From: Prevotellaceae bacterium
GTDB taxonomy: Bacteria; Bacteroidota; Bacteroidia; Bacteroidales; UBA932
DNA length: 48,837 nucleotides
NCBI GenBank assembly: GCA_031266015.1
Contig: JAISBU010000007.1
Location: 1 to 48,837, forward strand
Direction: 5' to 3'
In this document: piece by piece, positions 31,181-40,940 of the stretch
How positions within the stretch are numbered: the stretch's first letter is position 1
Layout of the letters: the number at the start of each line of letters is the position of its first letter
The notes under the pieces: model-generated
The model's input: only the letters and a program-made list of their open reading frames with translations
Database searches by the model: none
Told to the model about the DNA's origin: nothing
Made by a program: the position numbers and the translations under genes

Positions 31181-34100
31181 ATGAGAGGTGAAAATTTACA
31201 GAGCCCGGATTATTTGTTTGAAGTAAGCTGGGAAGTTTGCAACAAGGTAGGCGGTATTCACACGGTGGTGTCTACCAAGGCCATTAATATGGACAAGGAG
31301 ATCAAGAACCACATTATGATAGGCCCGGACGTGCTGCATGATAGCAGGAACGTGGAGTTTATGGAGGATATTCAGCTACATCGCGCTTGGCGTCAGAAAA
31401 TGGCAGAGGAGGGTGTTCGCGTTCGTGTTGGACGTTGGAAAATAGCCGGAGAGCCCATTGCTATTTTGGTTGACTATACGACGTTTATTCCGCAAAAGGA
31501 TAAAATATTCTCTGAGTTTTGGGAGTCTTATAAGCTTGACTCTATAACCGGTCAGTGGGATTATGTAGAGCCAACGCTGTTTGGTTACGCTACAGGTAGG
31601 GTCATTGAGAGTTTCTTGCGCTTCAACGTAACTCCTCGCCATAAGGTCGCTGCTATTTTCCATGAGTGGATGACCGGTGCGGGACTTTTGTATTTGAAGT
31701 CGAACGTGCCGCAAGTGGGTACTATGTTTACTACCCACGCTACCGTTATGGGTCGGTGCATTGCCGGTAACGGACAGCCGCTTTACGATAACATTGAGCG
31801 TTACAATGCTGACATTAAGGCTCGCGAGTTTAACGTGACGGCTAAGCAATCGTTGGAGAAATGCGCTGCGCAACATGCAGATTGTTTTACTACGGTGAGC
31901 GATATTACCGCCAAGGAGTGTAAATATTTCCTGGGTAAAGAGGTGGATTTAGTCACGCCCAACGGATTTGAAAATGACTTTGTTCCCAATGAGGAAAAGT
32001 TTGTAACCGTTCAAAAAGAAGCTCGTGATAAGTTTATAGAGGTGGCCGAGGCGCTGCTTTGCGAAAAGGCAGATCCAAAGGCTATGATTATTGGCACCGG
32101 CGGTCGGTATGAGTTTAAGAACAAGGGTGTTGATGTGTTCATTGAGTCGCTGGCAAAGTTGAATAGGAATGCCAACCTTAAGCGGCCTGTTTATGCATTT
32201 ATTATGGTGCCGGCCGGCCACCATGGTCCACGCCGTGATGTGTTGTTCAACCTAGAGAACAAGGGCAATATGCAGCCCCTTCAAGAGAAGTACACCACTC
32301 ATCAGCTAACCGATCCGCAGTACGATCCTGCTATAAACTTGGCTCGCAAGCTGGGATTGAATAACGGTACTGATGATAGGGTTAAGCTATTTTTCTGCCC
32401 GTCGTATTTAAATGGCAGCGATGGAATATTCAACCGTTGCTACTATGATATGTTGATCGGATTAGATGCCTCGGTATTCCCATCCTACTATGAACCATGG
32501 GGTTACACTCCAATGGAAAGTGTTGCGTTTAAAGTACCGACCATCACTACTACGTTGGCGGGCTTCGGTTTGTGGGTAAATACTCACTACCAGTCGGCTC
32601 ATGAGGGTATTGAGGTGGTGGAGCGTAACGATAGCAATGATGAGCAAGTGGTTTTTTCTATTGTAAAAAAGCTGTTGAGCTTGGCTGCCTTGTCAGCTAA
32701 GGATTTTGAGGGAGTGCGGGAGAATGCGAAACATGTGTCTACGATTGCGCTGTGGGATAACTTAGCCTACTACTACTTTAAAGCATTTGATGTTGCATTG
32801 GAAAAAGTAGCCGGCCGTATTGACCAGGTGCTATCGCAGAGCCGTGAAGAGCCAATTGCCTTTGTGGGCAAGAATAGCCACACCAATCAGCCCACCTGGA
32901 ATAGAATCATGGTGGATAAGAATATTCCTGAGAAGCTGAAACCTTTGGAATCTTTGTCCAGGAATTTGTGGTGGTGCTGGAATCAGGATGCCGTTGAATT
33001 ATTCAAGTCAATAGACAAAACGTTGTGGGCTGCTGCCGACTACAACCCCATAGCATTTTTGGATAAGATCCCATTCCAACGCTACCAGGCGCTGGAGAAG
33101 GATGAGGTTTTCCTTAAGCATATGCGGGAGGTTTACGCTAAGTTTGAGGAGTACATGAACGCTAAATCCTTACGTTTTGCAAACCACTTGGGTGCGGATA
33201 AAAAGACGGCAAGTAAAAAGAAAACAAAGCTGGTTGAAGCGGAATCGTCGACCGGTAGCGTTGCCCCATACGCTGTTAAGAAAAAGGGAGAGAAGGAGTA
33301 CAAGATTGCTTACTTCAGCATGGAGTTTGGCCTTCATACTTCGCTGAAGATTTACTCAGGAGGGTTGGGCATCTTGGCCGGCGACTACCTGAAAGAGGCA
33401 AGCGACAAGGGTACCCCTATGGTTGGTGTAGGTTTGTTGTATCGCTACGGATACTTTACACAAAAATTCTCTGCTGCGGGCGATCAGGTTGCCCAGTATG
33501 ACGAGCAGGATTTCATGAAAATCCCTGTTTCTCCGGTACGTGATGATAATGGCGTTTGGCAAACCGTCAGCGTGGCTATGCCGGGTCGTACGGTTAAGGC
33601 GCGCATATGGCGTTGTGATGTTGGTCGTACGGAATTGTATCTTTTGGATACCGATTTTGAGGACAACCTGCCGGAAGACAGAACCATTACCCACCAGCTA
33701 TATGGCGGCGATTGGGAAAACCGCCTGAAGCAAGAGCTGGTGCTGGGCGTTGGTGGTATTCGTGCGCTGCGCGTACTCGGCGTAGATGCCGATGTTTACC
33801 ACTGCAACGAGGGGCATGCAGCCTTCATTGGCCTGGAACGTATTCGTGAATACGTAAACCAAAAAAGCCTGACGTACGCAGAGGCGCTGGAAGTTGTACG
33901 CACATCATCGTTGTTTACAACCCACACGCCGGTACCTGCGGGGCACGATGCCTTTGATGAGGGAATGCTGCGTACCTACATATCACACTATCCGCAAAGG
34001 TTGAAAACAACCTGGGAGGAGCTCATGAAGCTGGGTAAGCTCAACCCCAATGATGTACACGAGAAGTTCTCAATGAGCTACCTGGCATGCGGCTGCTCAC

Positions 34101-35542
34101 AGGAAGTAAACGGTGTAAGCTGGCTGCACGGTGAGGTTAGCCGGGAGATACTGAAAGGTATGTGGCCGGGATACTATCCCGAAGAGTTGCATATTGGCTA
34201 CGTAACCAACGGAGTACACCACGATACGTGGACTGCCGCCGCGTGGAAAGAAATCCAGTCCAAGGCTTTTGGCCCTGCCTTTGATTCTCACCACTACGAT
34301 AAATCCTGCTTCAAGGGCATTTACGAAGTACCCGATGAGAAAATTTGGGCTACCCGTAACCTTATGCGTGGTAAGCTTATGAGGTATATCCGCGAGCGCT
34401 TGGGACAGGAGAAGAAAAACTCATTCTACACGCCGAGCCAGCTGGTAGAGATTAGCGAAACCATACGCGAAGATATCCTGACAATTGGGTTTGCCCGTCG
34501 GTTTGCCACCTACAAGCGGGCACACCTGCTGTTCAAGAACATGGACAGGCTGAACGCCATTGTGAACAACCCGGAAATGCCCGTGCAGTTCATTTTTGCA
34601 GGTAAGGCACATCCCGCCGACAAGGCCGGTCAGGATTTGATTAAGCGCATTATTGAGATATCGAAGTACCCGCAATTCCTGGGCAAGATTGTATTCCTGG
34701 AAAACTACGACATTCGTGTTGCCCGTAAGATGGTGCAGGGCGTTGACGTGTGGATGAACACGCCGACCCGCCCGCTTGAAGCCTCAGGCACCAGCGGTGA
34801 AAAGGCAGTAATGAATGGCGTAATGAACCTTTCCGTATTGGACGGATGGTGGGTCGAAGGCTACAGGGAAAATGCCGGATGGGCATTGCCAATGGAACGC
34901 TCCTACCAAAACCACGACTTCCAGGATGAGTTGGACGCCGAAACCATTTATGGTCTCATTGAAAATGAAATTGCACCACAATTCTACAAGCGTGAGAAAA
35001 AAGGAGGATTGCCGGTACAGTGGATACAAGCCATCAAAAATACCATTGCAGAAGTTGCCTCAGATTACACCACCAACCGTATGCTGCAGGATTACGAAGA
35101 CCGCTTCTACGATAAGCTGGCCAACCGTCACATCGTTATGGTCCAAAACAGCTACCAGCTGGCGAAGGATATTGCCGAGTGGAAGCGTAAGATGAGCCGC
35201 CTGTGGGATAGCATAGAGGTAATTTCCAAATCGCAGTTTGACTTGGCAAAGGAGCAGATTTTGCTGGGTAAGAGCTATGAGCTGGAGGTGCAGCTGGATA
35301 TTGCCTCCCTGGATCCTGAAGATGTAGGAGTAGAGCTGGTGATAGCCGACCAGGAAGGTGAGAAGATGAGCATCAAGAACAAGATTAACTATACCTGCAC
35401 CCAGCATAAGGGCAACATGGCCACCTACACGGTAACCTTTACCGCCGAAAGACCAGGCATTTACTTTGCAGGAGTCCGCCTGTATGCTAAGAACCCAAGA
35501 CTACCACACAGACAAGATTTCCCATTATTACGTTGGATTTAA
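31181..35542 (+). CDS. Fusion of GT3-type glycogen synthase and GT35 alpha-glucan phosphorylase
   Basis: The 1453-residue protein has two enzymes in one chain. Residues 1 to about 560 are a eukaryote-like glycogen synthase: FEVSWEVCNKVGGIHTVVST, IFHEWMTGAGLLYLKSNVP, TTVSDITAKEC and FPSYYEPWGYTPMESVAF. A Lys-rich linker (ADKKTASKKKTKLVEAE) follows near 670. Residues from about 690 are an alpha-glucan phosphorylase: YFSMEFGLHTSLKIYSGGLG, NEGHAAFIGLERI, YVTNGVHHDTW, and EASGTSGEKAVMNG with the pyridoxal-phosphate Lys at about 1208. Such fusions are known in Bacteroidota. It could both build and degrade glycogen. It is a single-gene unit with its own terminator at 35562. Confidence 0.93.
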   Translation: MRGENLQSPDYLFEVSWEVCNKVGGIHTVVSTKAINMDKEIKNHIMIGPDVLHDSRNVEFMEDIQLHRAWRQKMAEEGVRVRVGRWKIAGEPIAILVDYTTFIPQKDKIFSEFWESYKLDSITGQWDYVEPTLFGYATGRVIESFLRFNVTPRHKVAAIFHEWMTGAGLLYLKSNVPQVGTMFTTHATVMGRCIAGNGQPLYDNIERYNADIKAREFNVTAKQSLEKCAAQHADCFTTVSDITAKECKYFLGKEVDLVTPNGFENDFVPNEEKFVTVQKEARDKFIEVAEALLCEKADPKAMIIGTGGRYEFKNKGVDVFIESLAKLNRNANLKRPVYAFIMVPAGHHGPRRDVLFNLENKGNMQPLQEKYTTHQLTDPQYDPAINLARKLGLNNGTDDRVKLFFCPSYLNGSDGIFNRCYYDMLIGLDASVFPSYYEPWGYTPMESVAFKVPTITTTLAGFGLWVNTHYQSAHEGIEVVERNDSNDEQVVFSIVKKLLSLAALSAKDFEGVRENAKHVSTIALWDNLAYYYFKAFDVALEKVAGRIDQVLSQSREEPIAFVGKNSHTNQPTWNRIMVDKNIPEKLKPLESLSRNLWWCWNQDAVELFKSIDKTLWAAADYNPIAFLDKIPFQRYQALEKDEVFLKHMREVYAKFEEYMNAKSLRFANHLGADKKTASKKKTKLVEAESSTGSVAPYAVKKKGEKEYKIAYFSMEFGLHTSLKIYSGGLGILAGDYLKEASDKGTPMVGVGLLYRYGYFTQKFSAAGDQVAQYDEQDFMKIPVSPVRDDNGVWQTVSVAMPGRTVKARIWRCDVGRTELYLLDTDFEDNLPEDRTITHQLYGGDWENRLKQELVLGVGGIRALRVLGVDADVYHCNEGHAAFIGLERIREYVNQKSLTYAEALEVVRTSSLFTTHTPVPAGHDAFDEGMLRTYISHYPQRLKTTWEELMKLGKLNPNDVHEKFSMSYLACGCSQEVNGVSWLHGEVSREILKGMWPGYYPEELHIGYVTNGVHHDTWTAAAWKEIQSKAFGPAFDSHHYDKSCFKGIYEVPDEKIWATRNLMRGKLMRYIRERLGQEKKNSFYTPSQLVEISETIREDILTIGFARRFATYKRAHLLFKNMDRLNAIVNNPEMPVQFIFAGKAHPADKAGQDLIKRIIEISKYPQFLGKIVFLENYDIRVARKMVQGVDVWMNTPTRPLEASGTSGEKAVMNGVMNLSVLDGWWVEGYRENAGWALPMERSYQNHDFQDELDAETIYGLIENEIAPQFYKREKKGGLPVQWIQAIKNTIAEVASDYTTNRMLQDYEDRFYDKLANRHIVMVQNSYQLAKDIAEWKRKMSRLWDSIEVISKSQFDLAKEQILLGKSYELEVQLDIASLDPEDVGVELVIADQEGEKMSIKNKINYTCTQHKGNMATYTVTFTAERPGIYFAGVRLYAKNPRLPHRQDFPLLRWI

Positions 35543-35561
35543 TGTATGTGAGGCCCTATGT

Positions 35562-35600
35562 AAAAACGGTCTATTGCAAATACGACAGACCGTTTTTCGT
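35562..35600 (+). terminator. Rho-independent terminator after the synthase-phosphorylase gene
   Basis: AAAAACGGTCT (35562-35572) and AGACCGTTTTT (35587-35597) pair perfectly over 11 bp around a 14-nt loop, ending in a T run. Confidence 0.85.
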
Positions 35601-35725
35601 TTAATTCGTAAGATTAGTATGTGATATAATGTTTTGATAATTAGATATTTATAAATTATTTATCAAAATAAGTGTAACAATTAATTGATGCCCTCGTCTG
35701 TTAAAGTGTAGAGCAAAAGCAGGAA

Positions 35726-36274
35726 ATGGAATCCAACATTCGGGAACTGATAGCACAATGCAAGAAAGGGCAGCCTAAAGCGCAACAGCAGTTTTACGCG
35801 CAGTGCTACAAACTTGTGTACAATACCTGCCTGCGCCTGTTGAATCATACGGCAGAAGCCGAAGATGCTATGCAGGAAACTTTCATAAAGGTGTTTGAAA
35901 AGCTGGATCAGCAGAATACAGAAGAGTCAAACTTCTTTGCATGGTTGAAGCGAATAGCGATAAACACATGCTTGGATAAGTTACGTCAAAAACGCATGTC
36001 GCTATTTCCATTAGACGAAAAGATGGCGGGATTAATGTCAAACCCGATTGTAAGAGAAGAAGATTTGACGTTGAAAGTTCAGCAGGTAAAAAGTGCGATA
36101 ATGAGCTTATCCGACGGCTACAGAGTGATGCTTAGCTTAATATTGCTGGAAGGATTTGATTACGAAGAGGTATCTGAAGTTTTGAAGATAACACCTTCCG
36201 CAGCACGTACCCAGTACTCCAGAGGACGACAAAAGTTATTAGCGGCATTGAGTGGAAAAATAATTAACGAGTAA
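35726..36274 (+). CDS. RNA polymerase sigma-70 factor, ECF subfamily
   Basis: The 182-residue protein has region 2 (QQQFYAQCYKLVYNTCLRLL, NHTAEAEDAMQETFIKVFEK, with the conserved DAMQETF helix) and region 4 (LSLILLEGFDYEEVSEVLKI, TPSAARTQYSRGRQKLLAAL). There is no region 1 or 3, which is the ECF layout. It should direct RNA polymerase to a small regulon, commonly envelope genes. The next gene starts 4 bp downstream and encodes a one-helix membrane protein, the usual place of an anti-sigma factor, so the pair likely forms a membrane-signal switch. Confidence 0.94.
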   Translation: MESNIRELIAQCKKGQPKAQQQFYAQCYKLVYNTCLRLLNHTAEAEDAMQETFIKVFEKLDQQNTEESNFFAWLKRIAINTCLDKLRQKRMSLFPLDEKMAGLMSNPIVREEDLTLKVQQVKSAIMSLSDGYRVMLSLILLEGFDYEEVSEVLKITPSAARTQYSRGRQKLLAALSGKIINE

Positions 36275-36278
36275 AGTT

Positions 36279-36773
36279 ATGTTAGAGCAATTTGTAAATA
36301 ATCATAGAGATGAGTTTGACTCGGAAGAGCCAACCATCGGGCATGAGTTGCGTTTTGCAAAAAAGATAAAACCATCTAAAGCAAAGCGTCGCTGGATATA
36401 CTATGTTTCTGCAGCTGCAGCGGTAGCATTGTTAGTTGTAAGCGTGAAGGTTTTCAATCGTCATGATGTGTGCCGTCCTAGCGAAGAGGTGCTGGGAGTA
36501 CAGCAATACTACAGCGGTGTACTCATGCTGGAGCAGGATAAGTTGGATAAAATTCTGGCATGTGTAGATGAGCAAACTCGCACAGAGGTAATGGACGATG
36601 TAGAGCAAATGTTGAGCGAGAGCGCTATTTCTGCAAGCAGCCTATGCCACGAGCAAAACAATCCGGTAGTAATTGGAGCATTGGTAGAAGAGTATCTCTA
36701 TAAAATAGAACACTTACAAGAGTTGGGACAACTACTACAAAAAAACAATCCATGTAGTGAAATAGATACATAG
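36279..36773 (+). CDS. Putative anti-sigma factor, single-pass membrane protein
   Basis: The 164-residue protein has a short N-terminal cytoplasmic part (MLEQFVNNHRDEFDSEEPT, then a Lys-rich stretch KKIKPSKAKRRW), one transmembrane helix (YYVSAAAAVALLVVSVKVF at about 43-61) and an outer part that is helical and acidic. It lies 4 bp after the ECF sigma gene. It has no zinc-binding HxxxCxxC motif and no FecR domain, so the assignment as anti-sigma rests on position and topology. A function unrelated to sigma regulation is possible. Confidence 0.65.
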   Translation: MLEQFVNNHRDEFDSEEPTIGHELRFAKKIKPSKAKRRWIYYVSAAAAVALLVVSVKVFNRHDVCRPSEEVLGVQQYYSGVLMLEQDKLDKILACVDEQTRTEVMDDVEQMLSESAISASSLCHEQNNPVVIGALVEEYLYKIEHLQELGQLLQKNNPCSEIDT

Positions 36774-36841
36774 AAAAAATAAGTGGTAGATTCAGCGTAG
36801 AGATAGGTAATTATAATCTGAAATTTGAAACATTAAATCAT

Positions 36842-37876
36842 ATGAAACGTTTAACCGTCTTTTTAACAGCCGTACTCGTAAGCCTGTCGGCATTTGCTGC
36901 CAACTACGAGGCCTCAGAAACTCAAAACTATAACTTCCAACTTGGCGCTAATCCTGCTTTGGGAATAGATAACATCTACGGAAATATTATAGTTTCGGAG
37001 TGGGCAAAATCTGAAATGCAAATAGTGGTTGAGCGAAAAACCGTATCAAGAAATTCACAGGCTGAGGCCAACGAAATGATGTCATGTATTAAGGTAGACG
37101 TGAAGTCTGAAGGAGCTAAGGTAACCGGAGTTACCACCGTAGATTGCAAGAAAGCTACCGGTAGCGGCAGCAGCTATGTAATTACCTATACCGTTTTTGC
37201 CCCCAGGAGAACCGCCTACGAGCTGGCGCAGAAGTATGGCAACATAGACATGAAGGGCAGCATTGCCGGAACCTTAAAGGCAGAGGTAAAGTACGGCAAC
37301 CTCACCGCCGAGGACTTGGAAACAAATGCCAAAGCAGAGGTAAAGTACGGCAGCATTGAAATTGCGCGAGTACCTACCCTGGACTTGGATTTGAAGTATG
37401 GTATTGCGATGCTGCCCTTTGTTGAGTCGCTAAAAGTACACTCCGGCTACTCTAAGGTTGATTTGGGCAGCGTGAATACCCTGAAGGGAGAAGGAAAGTA
37501 CGATGGCTACAAAATTGCCCGCGTTGGCGAAATGAGCATGGAGCTGGCCTACACCAACGTAAGAATGAGCCGGCTGGAGCGTCTGCTCAGCTTTGACGTA
37601 CGCTACGGCAATGTGAGCATAGACAGCGTGGCCGACAGCTTCTCGAGCATTAAGATAAATGGTTCTTATACCGGCATCAAAATAAGGGTGAGCCCGGCGC
37701 AGAACTTTGCCTACCATATACAGGCAGATTACGCCAACATAGACATTCCGTCCCCTTGGAATGCGGCTGCTTCGACAGTAAAAGAGGGTAAAACAAAGCA
37801 GGTGCAGGGAGTTTTGGGAAACGGAGTCGGCAAGTTGGAAATAACCTCCCGCTATGGTAATGTAAAGGTTAAATAG
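36842..37876 (+). CDS. Secreted beta-solenoid-like protein with YGN repeats (DUF4097-like)
   Basis: The 344-residue protein has a signal peptide (MKRLTVFLTAVLVSLSAFAAN). The rest is made of short strands with a recurring [KR]YG[NS] motif: AQKYGNIDMKG, EVKYGNLTAED, EVKYGSIEIAR, DLKYGIAML, DVRYGNVSIDS, and SRYGNVKVK at the end. Spacing of 17-25 residues suggests a right-handed beta-solenoid as in DUF4097/DUF2807 proteins. It is probably periplasmic or surface exposed. It follows the sigma/anti-sigma pair by 68 bp and precedes the barrel receptor by 28 bp, so all four are likely one transcription unit. Confidence 0.8.
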   Translation: MKRLTVFLTAVLVSLSAFAANYEASETQNYNFQLGANPALGIDNIYGNIIVSEWAKSEMQIVVERKTVSRNSQAEANEMMSCIKVDVKSEGAKVTGVTTVDCKKATGSGSSYVITYTVFAPRRTAYELAQKYGNIDMKGSIAGTLKAEVKYGNLTAEDLETNAKAEVKYGSIEIARVPTLDLDLKYGIAMLPFVESLKVHSGYSKVDLGSVNTLKGEGKYDGYKIARVGEMSMELAYTNVRMSRLERLLSFDVRYGNVSIDSVADSFSSIKINGSYTGIKIRVSPAQNFAYHIQADYANIDIPSPWNAAASTVKEGKTKQVQGVLGNGVGKLEITSRYGNVKVK

Positions 37877-37904
37877 TAGCTATTTCTAGAGAAAACGTAA
37901 AGAC

Positions 37905-40352
37905 ATGAAATTTCTTTGTGCCCTTGCCCTGCTTGCAGGGGTATTTTCCTCCGCATTGTTTGCGCAGTCTACCAATGGGAAAACAAAAATACAGGGAGTT
38001 GTACTTGATGAAAGCAGCGGAAACCCGTTGGAGTTTGCCACCGTTCTGCTGCGCGACACCTCCGGGCGGCCCTTGCAGGGCGAAACCACCAACGAGCGGG
38101 GAGCCTTCTCGCTAAGCGCACCCAGCGGCGAGCTGGTTTTTGAAGCTTCTTTCGTGGGTTATCAGGCGGTGCAGCACAAAATAAGCGTGCAGGAGGGCAG
38201 GGTGGTGGGCATGCCCGACAAAATCCGGCTGGCGCCCGATAGCCGGGAAATGGATGCCGTGGTGGTCAGCGGAGCCCGCAAGCCACCCATTGAGCGTAAG
38301 GTAGACATGCTGGTGATGAACGTAGAGAGCATCATATCCGCCGAGAGCAGCAACGCGCTGCAGCTGCTCAAAAAGGCGCCCGGCGTATCCGTGGATAACG
38401 ATGGCAACGTAACGCTCAACGGGCAGGGGGTAGAAATCTGGATAGACGGCAGACCGTCGCAGCTGAGTGGAGAGGAGCTGGCCGCCCTGCTGGAAAGCAC
38501 CGATGGCGGTAACATCGATAAGATAGAAATTATAAACAGCCCCTCGAGTAAGTACGACGCGGCCGGTAGCGGCGGCATTATTAACATTAAAACGAAAAAG
38601 GCGTTTGCCAAAGGCTTTAATGGAAACACCAGTCTGGGCTACAGGCAGCACTTTGAAAGCGGCTTTTACTTTGGTTCAAATGGCTCCCTGTCATTGAACT
38701 ACAGAACAGAAGAAACCAACACCTACCTGAACTACAACGCCCGCGGCGGAGAGGGCTTTGGCAACCTGCGCCAGCTGCTTACACAGGACTCGTTGAGCCG
38801 CTACTCCTACCTGCCCACGGAGGATAACCGCTTTAGCCAGGGCGCCAAGCTGGGGTTTGACTACTTCATGAACAAGAAAAACACCTTTGGCTTTATAGCC
38901 AACATCGGGTACCGGCAGAGCGGGGAGATGGACGATGGCTACACAGTAAGCCGCTTCAATAAGGTGTGGCAAGACTCGTCCAGGACAAAGAGCCGCTCCG
39001 GGCAAGAGTTCAACAACGGCTCGCTGAACCTTAACTATACGCATGTTTTTGATGACGACGCGCAGGAGTTGACCGCCAACCAGGACTACATGCGCTACGC
39101 CTCGTCGCCATGGCAGGAGCAGCGCACCGTATACTATATGCCGTATGGTACCCCAGCCGTTCCTGCAACGGCGTTCAAAAGCACCACCGATCAGACCATA
39201 AACATTTACTCGGCAAAGGTAGACTACACCCACCCTTTCGGCGACAAGGTTAAAATGGAGACCGGTGCAAAGTTTAACCAGACCGCAACCGATAACGCCA
39301 ACGTGCGCTGGGATTCTGTGGGCAACACATTTTCCATTAACACAAATGAAACCAGCGATTTTGTGTATACGGAAAGAATAGGCGCCTTGTACGCCAACGC
39401 AAGCTGGTCTATAGACTCCAACTGGAGCGTAAAGGGAGGCCTGCGCTACGAGTACACCTACTCCGGTGGAGATTGGAAAACAGCGAATACCTCTACCGCT
39501 AAGCGTCTGGGAGATATTTTCCCCACCCTGTTTGTGGGCTACAACATTTCTAAAAGCCATAACCTCGGCCTGTCGTACACGCGCCGTATACAGCGTCCCA
39601 GCTACTGGCAGCTAAACCCCTTCCGGCGCTATATAGGGCCTTACTCCTATGCGGTAGGTAATCCGGACCTTGATCCGGCCTACACCGACAAGTTCGGGTT
39701 AGAATATTCGGCATTCCACTTTATCAATGTGTCGTTAGGCTACCGGTCTACCAAAGGTGTGGTCTTTCAGGTACCACGAGAAGTTGAAGGCGGTAAAATT
39801 GAGTATACTCAGGAAAATTTTGGAAAGAATACAGGCGCCAGCCTTAGCATAAGCGCATCGCAGGCGCCGCTGGCAAAGTGGTGGGTGCTGGATGCTAACA
39901 TCTGGCTCTCCTATGTAACCAACCAAAATGGTAATGAGCCTGCCGAAGGTGTATTTACCGGCAGCTTTTGGGTCAACAACACATTTACGTTGGGCAAAAC
40001 CATTAAAGCAGAGCTGTCCGCATGGTACCAGCTGCCGAGCCAGTGGGGGTACTTTCAAACCAAAAGCCATGGGGCGGCAGATTTCAGCGTAAAGAAAACC
40101 TTTTGGGACGATAACGCCTCGCTGTCCTTAGGGGTTGATGATATTTTCAACACTAACAAGTTCAGCTTCGTAACAGACGTAAACGGAATGCGCAACGATA
40201 TTAGCAACACCTGGGAAAGCCGCGCTGTGACCCTTACCTTCACCTACAAGTTTGGAAATGTGGCGCAGGGAATGCGGCACCGTAAGGTGGGCGATGTGGA
40301 GGAAAGCAGCCGTGTAGGCGGCGGTAGTGGTACCGGAGTGGGTGGAAATTAA
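37905..40352 (+). CDS. Outer membrane beta-barrel (TonB-dependent receptor-like) protein with carboxypeptidase-regulatory domain
   Basis: The 815-residue protein starts with a signal peptide (MKFLCALALLAGVFSSALFA). A carboxypeptidase-regulatory-like beta-sandwich follows (VVLDESSGNPLEFATVLLRD, FSLSAPSGELVFEASFVGY), then a plug domain (VVSGARKPPIERKVD, LLKKAPGVSVDNDGNVTLNG, IEIINSPSSKYDAAGSGGI) and a long barrel. The barrel ends VTLTFTYKFGN. A 28-residue soluble tail with GGGSGTGVGGN follows, which is longer than in most barrels. The protein belongs to the outer-membrane beta-barrel family (OMP_b-brl_3) rather than the SusC type. Its ligand is unknown. It is the last gene of the sigma-led unit. 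Confidence 0.88.
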   Translation: MKFLCALALLAGVFSSALFAQSTNGKTKIQGVVLDESSGNPLEFATVLLRDTSGRPLQGETTNERGAFSLSAPSGELVFEASFVGYQAVQHKISVQEGRVVGMPDKIRLAPDSREMDAVVVSGARKPPIERKVDMLVMNVESIISAESSNALQLLKKAPGVSVDNDGNVTLNGQGVEIWIDGRPSQLSGEELAALLESTDGGNIDKIEIINSPSSKYDAAGSGGIINIKTKKAFAKGFNGNTSLGYRQHFESGFYFGSNGSLSLNYRTEETNTYLNYNARGGEGFGNLRQLLTQDSLSRYSYLPTEDNRFSQGAKLGFDYFMNKKNTFGFIANIGYRQSGEMDDGYTVSRFNKVWQDSSRTKSRSGQEFNNGSLNLNYTHVFDDDAQELTANQDYMRYASSPWQEQRTVYYMPYGTPAVPATAFKSTTDQTINIYSAKVDYTHPFGDKVKMETGAKFNQTATDNANVRWDSVGNTFSINTNETSDFVYTERIGALYANASWSIDSNWSVKGGLRYEYTYSGGDWKTANTSTAKRLGDIFPTLFVGYNISKSHNLGLSYTRRIQRPSYWQLNPFRRYIGPYSYAVGNPDLDPAYTDKFGLEYSAFHFINVSLGYRSTKGVVFQVPREVEGGKIEYTQENFGKNTGASLSISASQAPLAKWWVLDANIWLSYVTNQNGNEPAEGVFTGSFWVNNTFTLGKTIKAELSAWYQLPSQWGYFQTKSHGAADFSVKKTFWDDNASLSLGVDDIFNTNKFSFVTDVNGMRNDISNTWESRAVTLTFTYKFGNVAQGMRHRKVGDVEESSRVGGGSGTGVGGN

Positions 40353-40380
40353 CAGCTTACCCGTGTGCATGGAGAATGCT

Positions 40381-40388
40381 TATCTTTG
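40381..40388 (+). promoter_or_regulatory. Promoter -7 element for folA
   Basis: TATCTTTG matches TAnnTTTG, 23 bp ahead of the folA ATG. Confidence 0.55.
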
Positions 40389-40411
40389 CGGTAAGATAAA
40401 ACTACAGCGCA

Positions 40412-40897
40412 ATGCTTATTTCCATTATAGTGGCCATTGCTGCAAACAATGGTATTGGTAAAAACAACCGGCTGCTTTGGCATATTCCTGAGGACTTGAA
40501 ACACTTCAAGCAAATAACCTCCGGGCATGCCGTCATTATGGGGCGCAAGACCTTTGACTCTATTGGGAGGTATTTGCCTAACCGTCAGAATATTGTGATT
40601 ACCCGCAATGCCGGTTTGCGCATAGAGGGAGTACAGTGTGTCCCGTCCTTGCAGGCGGCCCTTGAGGTGGCGCAGGGCAGCGAGGTTTTCATTATTGGCG
40701 GCGAAAGCATTTATCGTGAGGCCTTGCCTTTGGCCCATAAGCTGTACGTTACCCACGTGCAAGCGGCTCCCGCTGCCGATACCTTCTTCCCTGCAATTGC
40801 CGAATCCGACTGGCAGATTGTTGATAATGAGGACTTTGAAAAAGCTCCCGAAAGAGAGTTTGCCTTTTCGTTTACCACGTATTGCCGTAAAGCGTAA
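40412..40897 (+). CDS. folA: Dihydrofolate reductase
   Basis: The 161-residue protein has the classic motifs: MLISIIVAIAANNGIGKNNR (substrate/cofactor strand), LLWHIPEDLKHFKQIT with the active-site Glu/Asp, HAVIMGRKTFDSIGRYLPNR (NADPH site) and SEVFIIGGESIYREALP. It reduces dihydrofolate to tetrahydrofolate. Length is normal. It has its own promoter at 40381. The PorP/SprF-like gene follows 43 bp later in the same direction. Confidence 0.96.
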   Translation: MLISIIVAIAANNGIGKNNRLLWHIPEDLKHFKQITSGHAVIMGRKTFDSIGRYLPNRQNIVITRNAGLRIEGVQCVPSLQAALEVAQGSEVFIIGGESIYREALPLAHKLYVTHVQAAPAADTFFPAIAESDWQIVDNEDFEKAPEREFAFSFTTYCRKA

Positions 40898-40940
40898 AAA
40901 TTGCTAATTTTACAGCATTGCAAATCATAGAAATACGCAG

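Noticed and set aside
38691..39560. 289-residue minus-strand frame inside the barrel receptor gene
   Set aside because: It is the antisense shadow of a GC-rich gene; the plus-strand protein has clear plug and barrel motifs.
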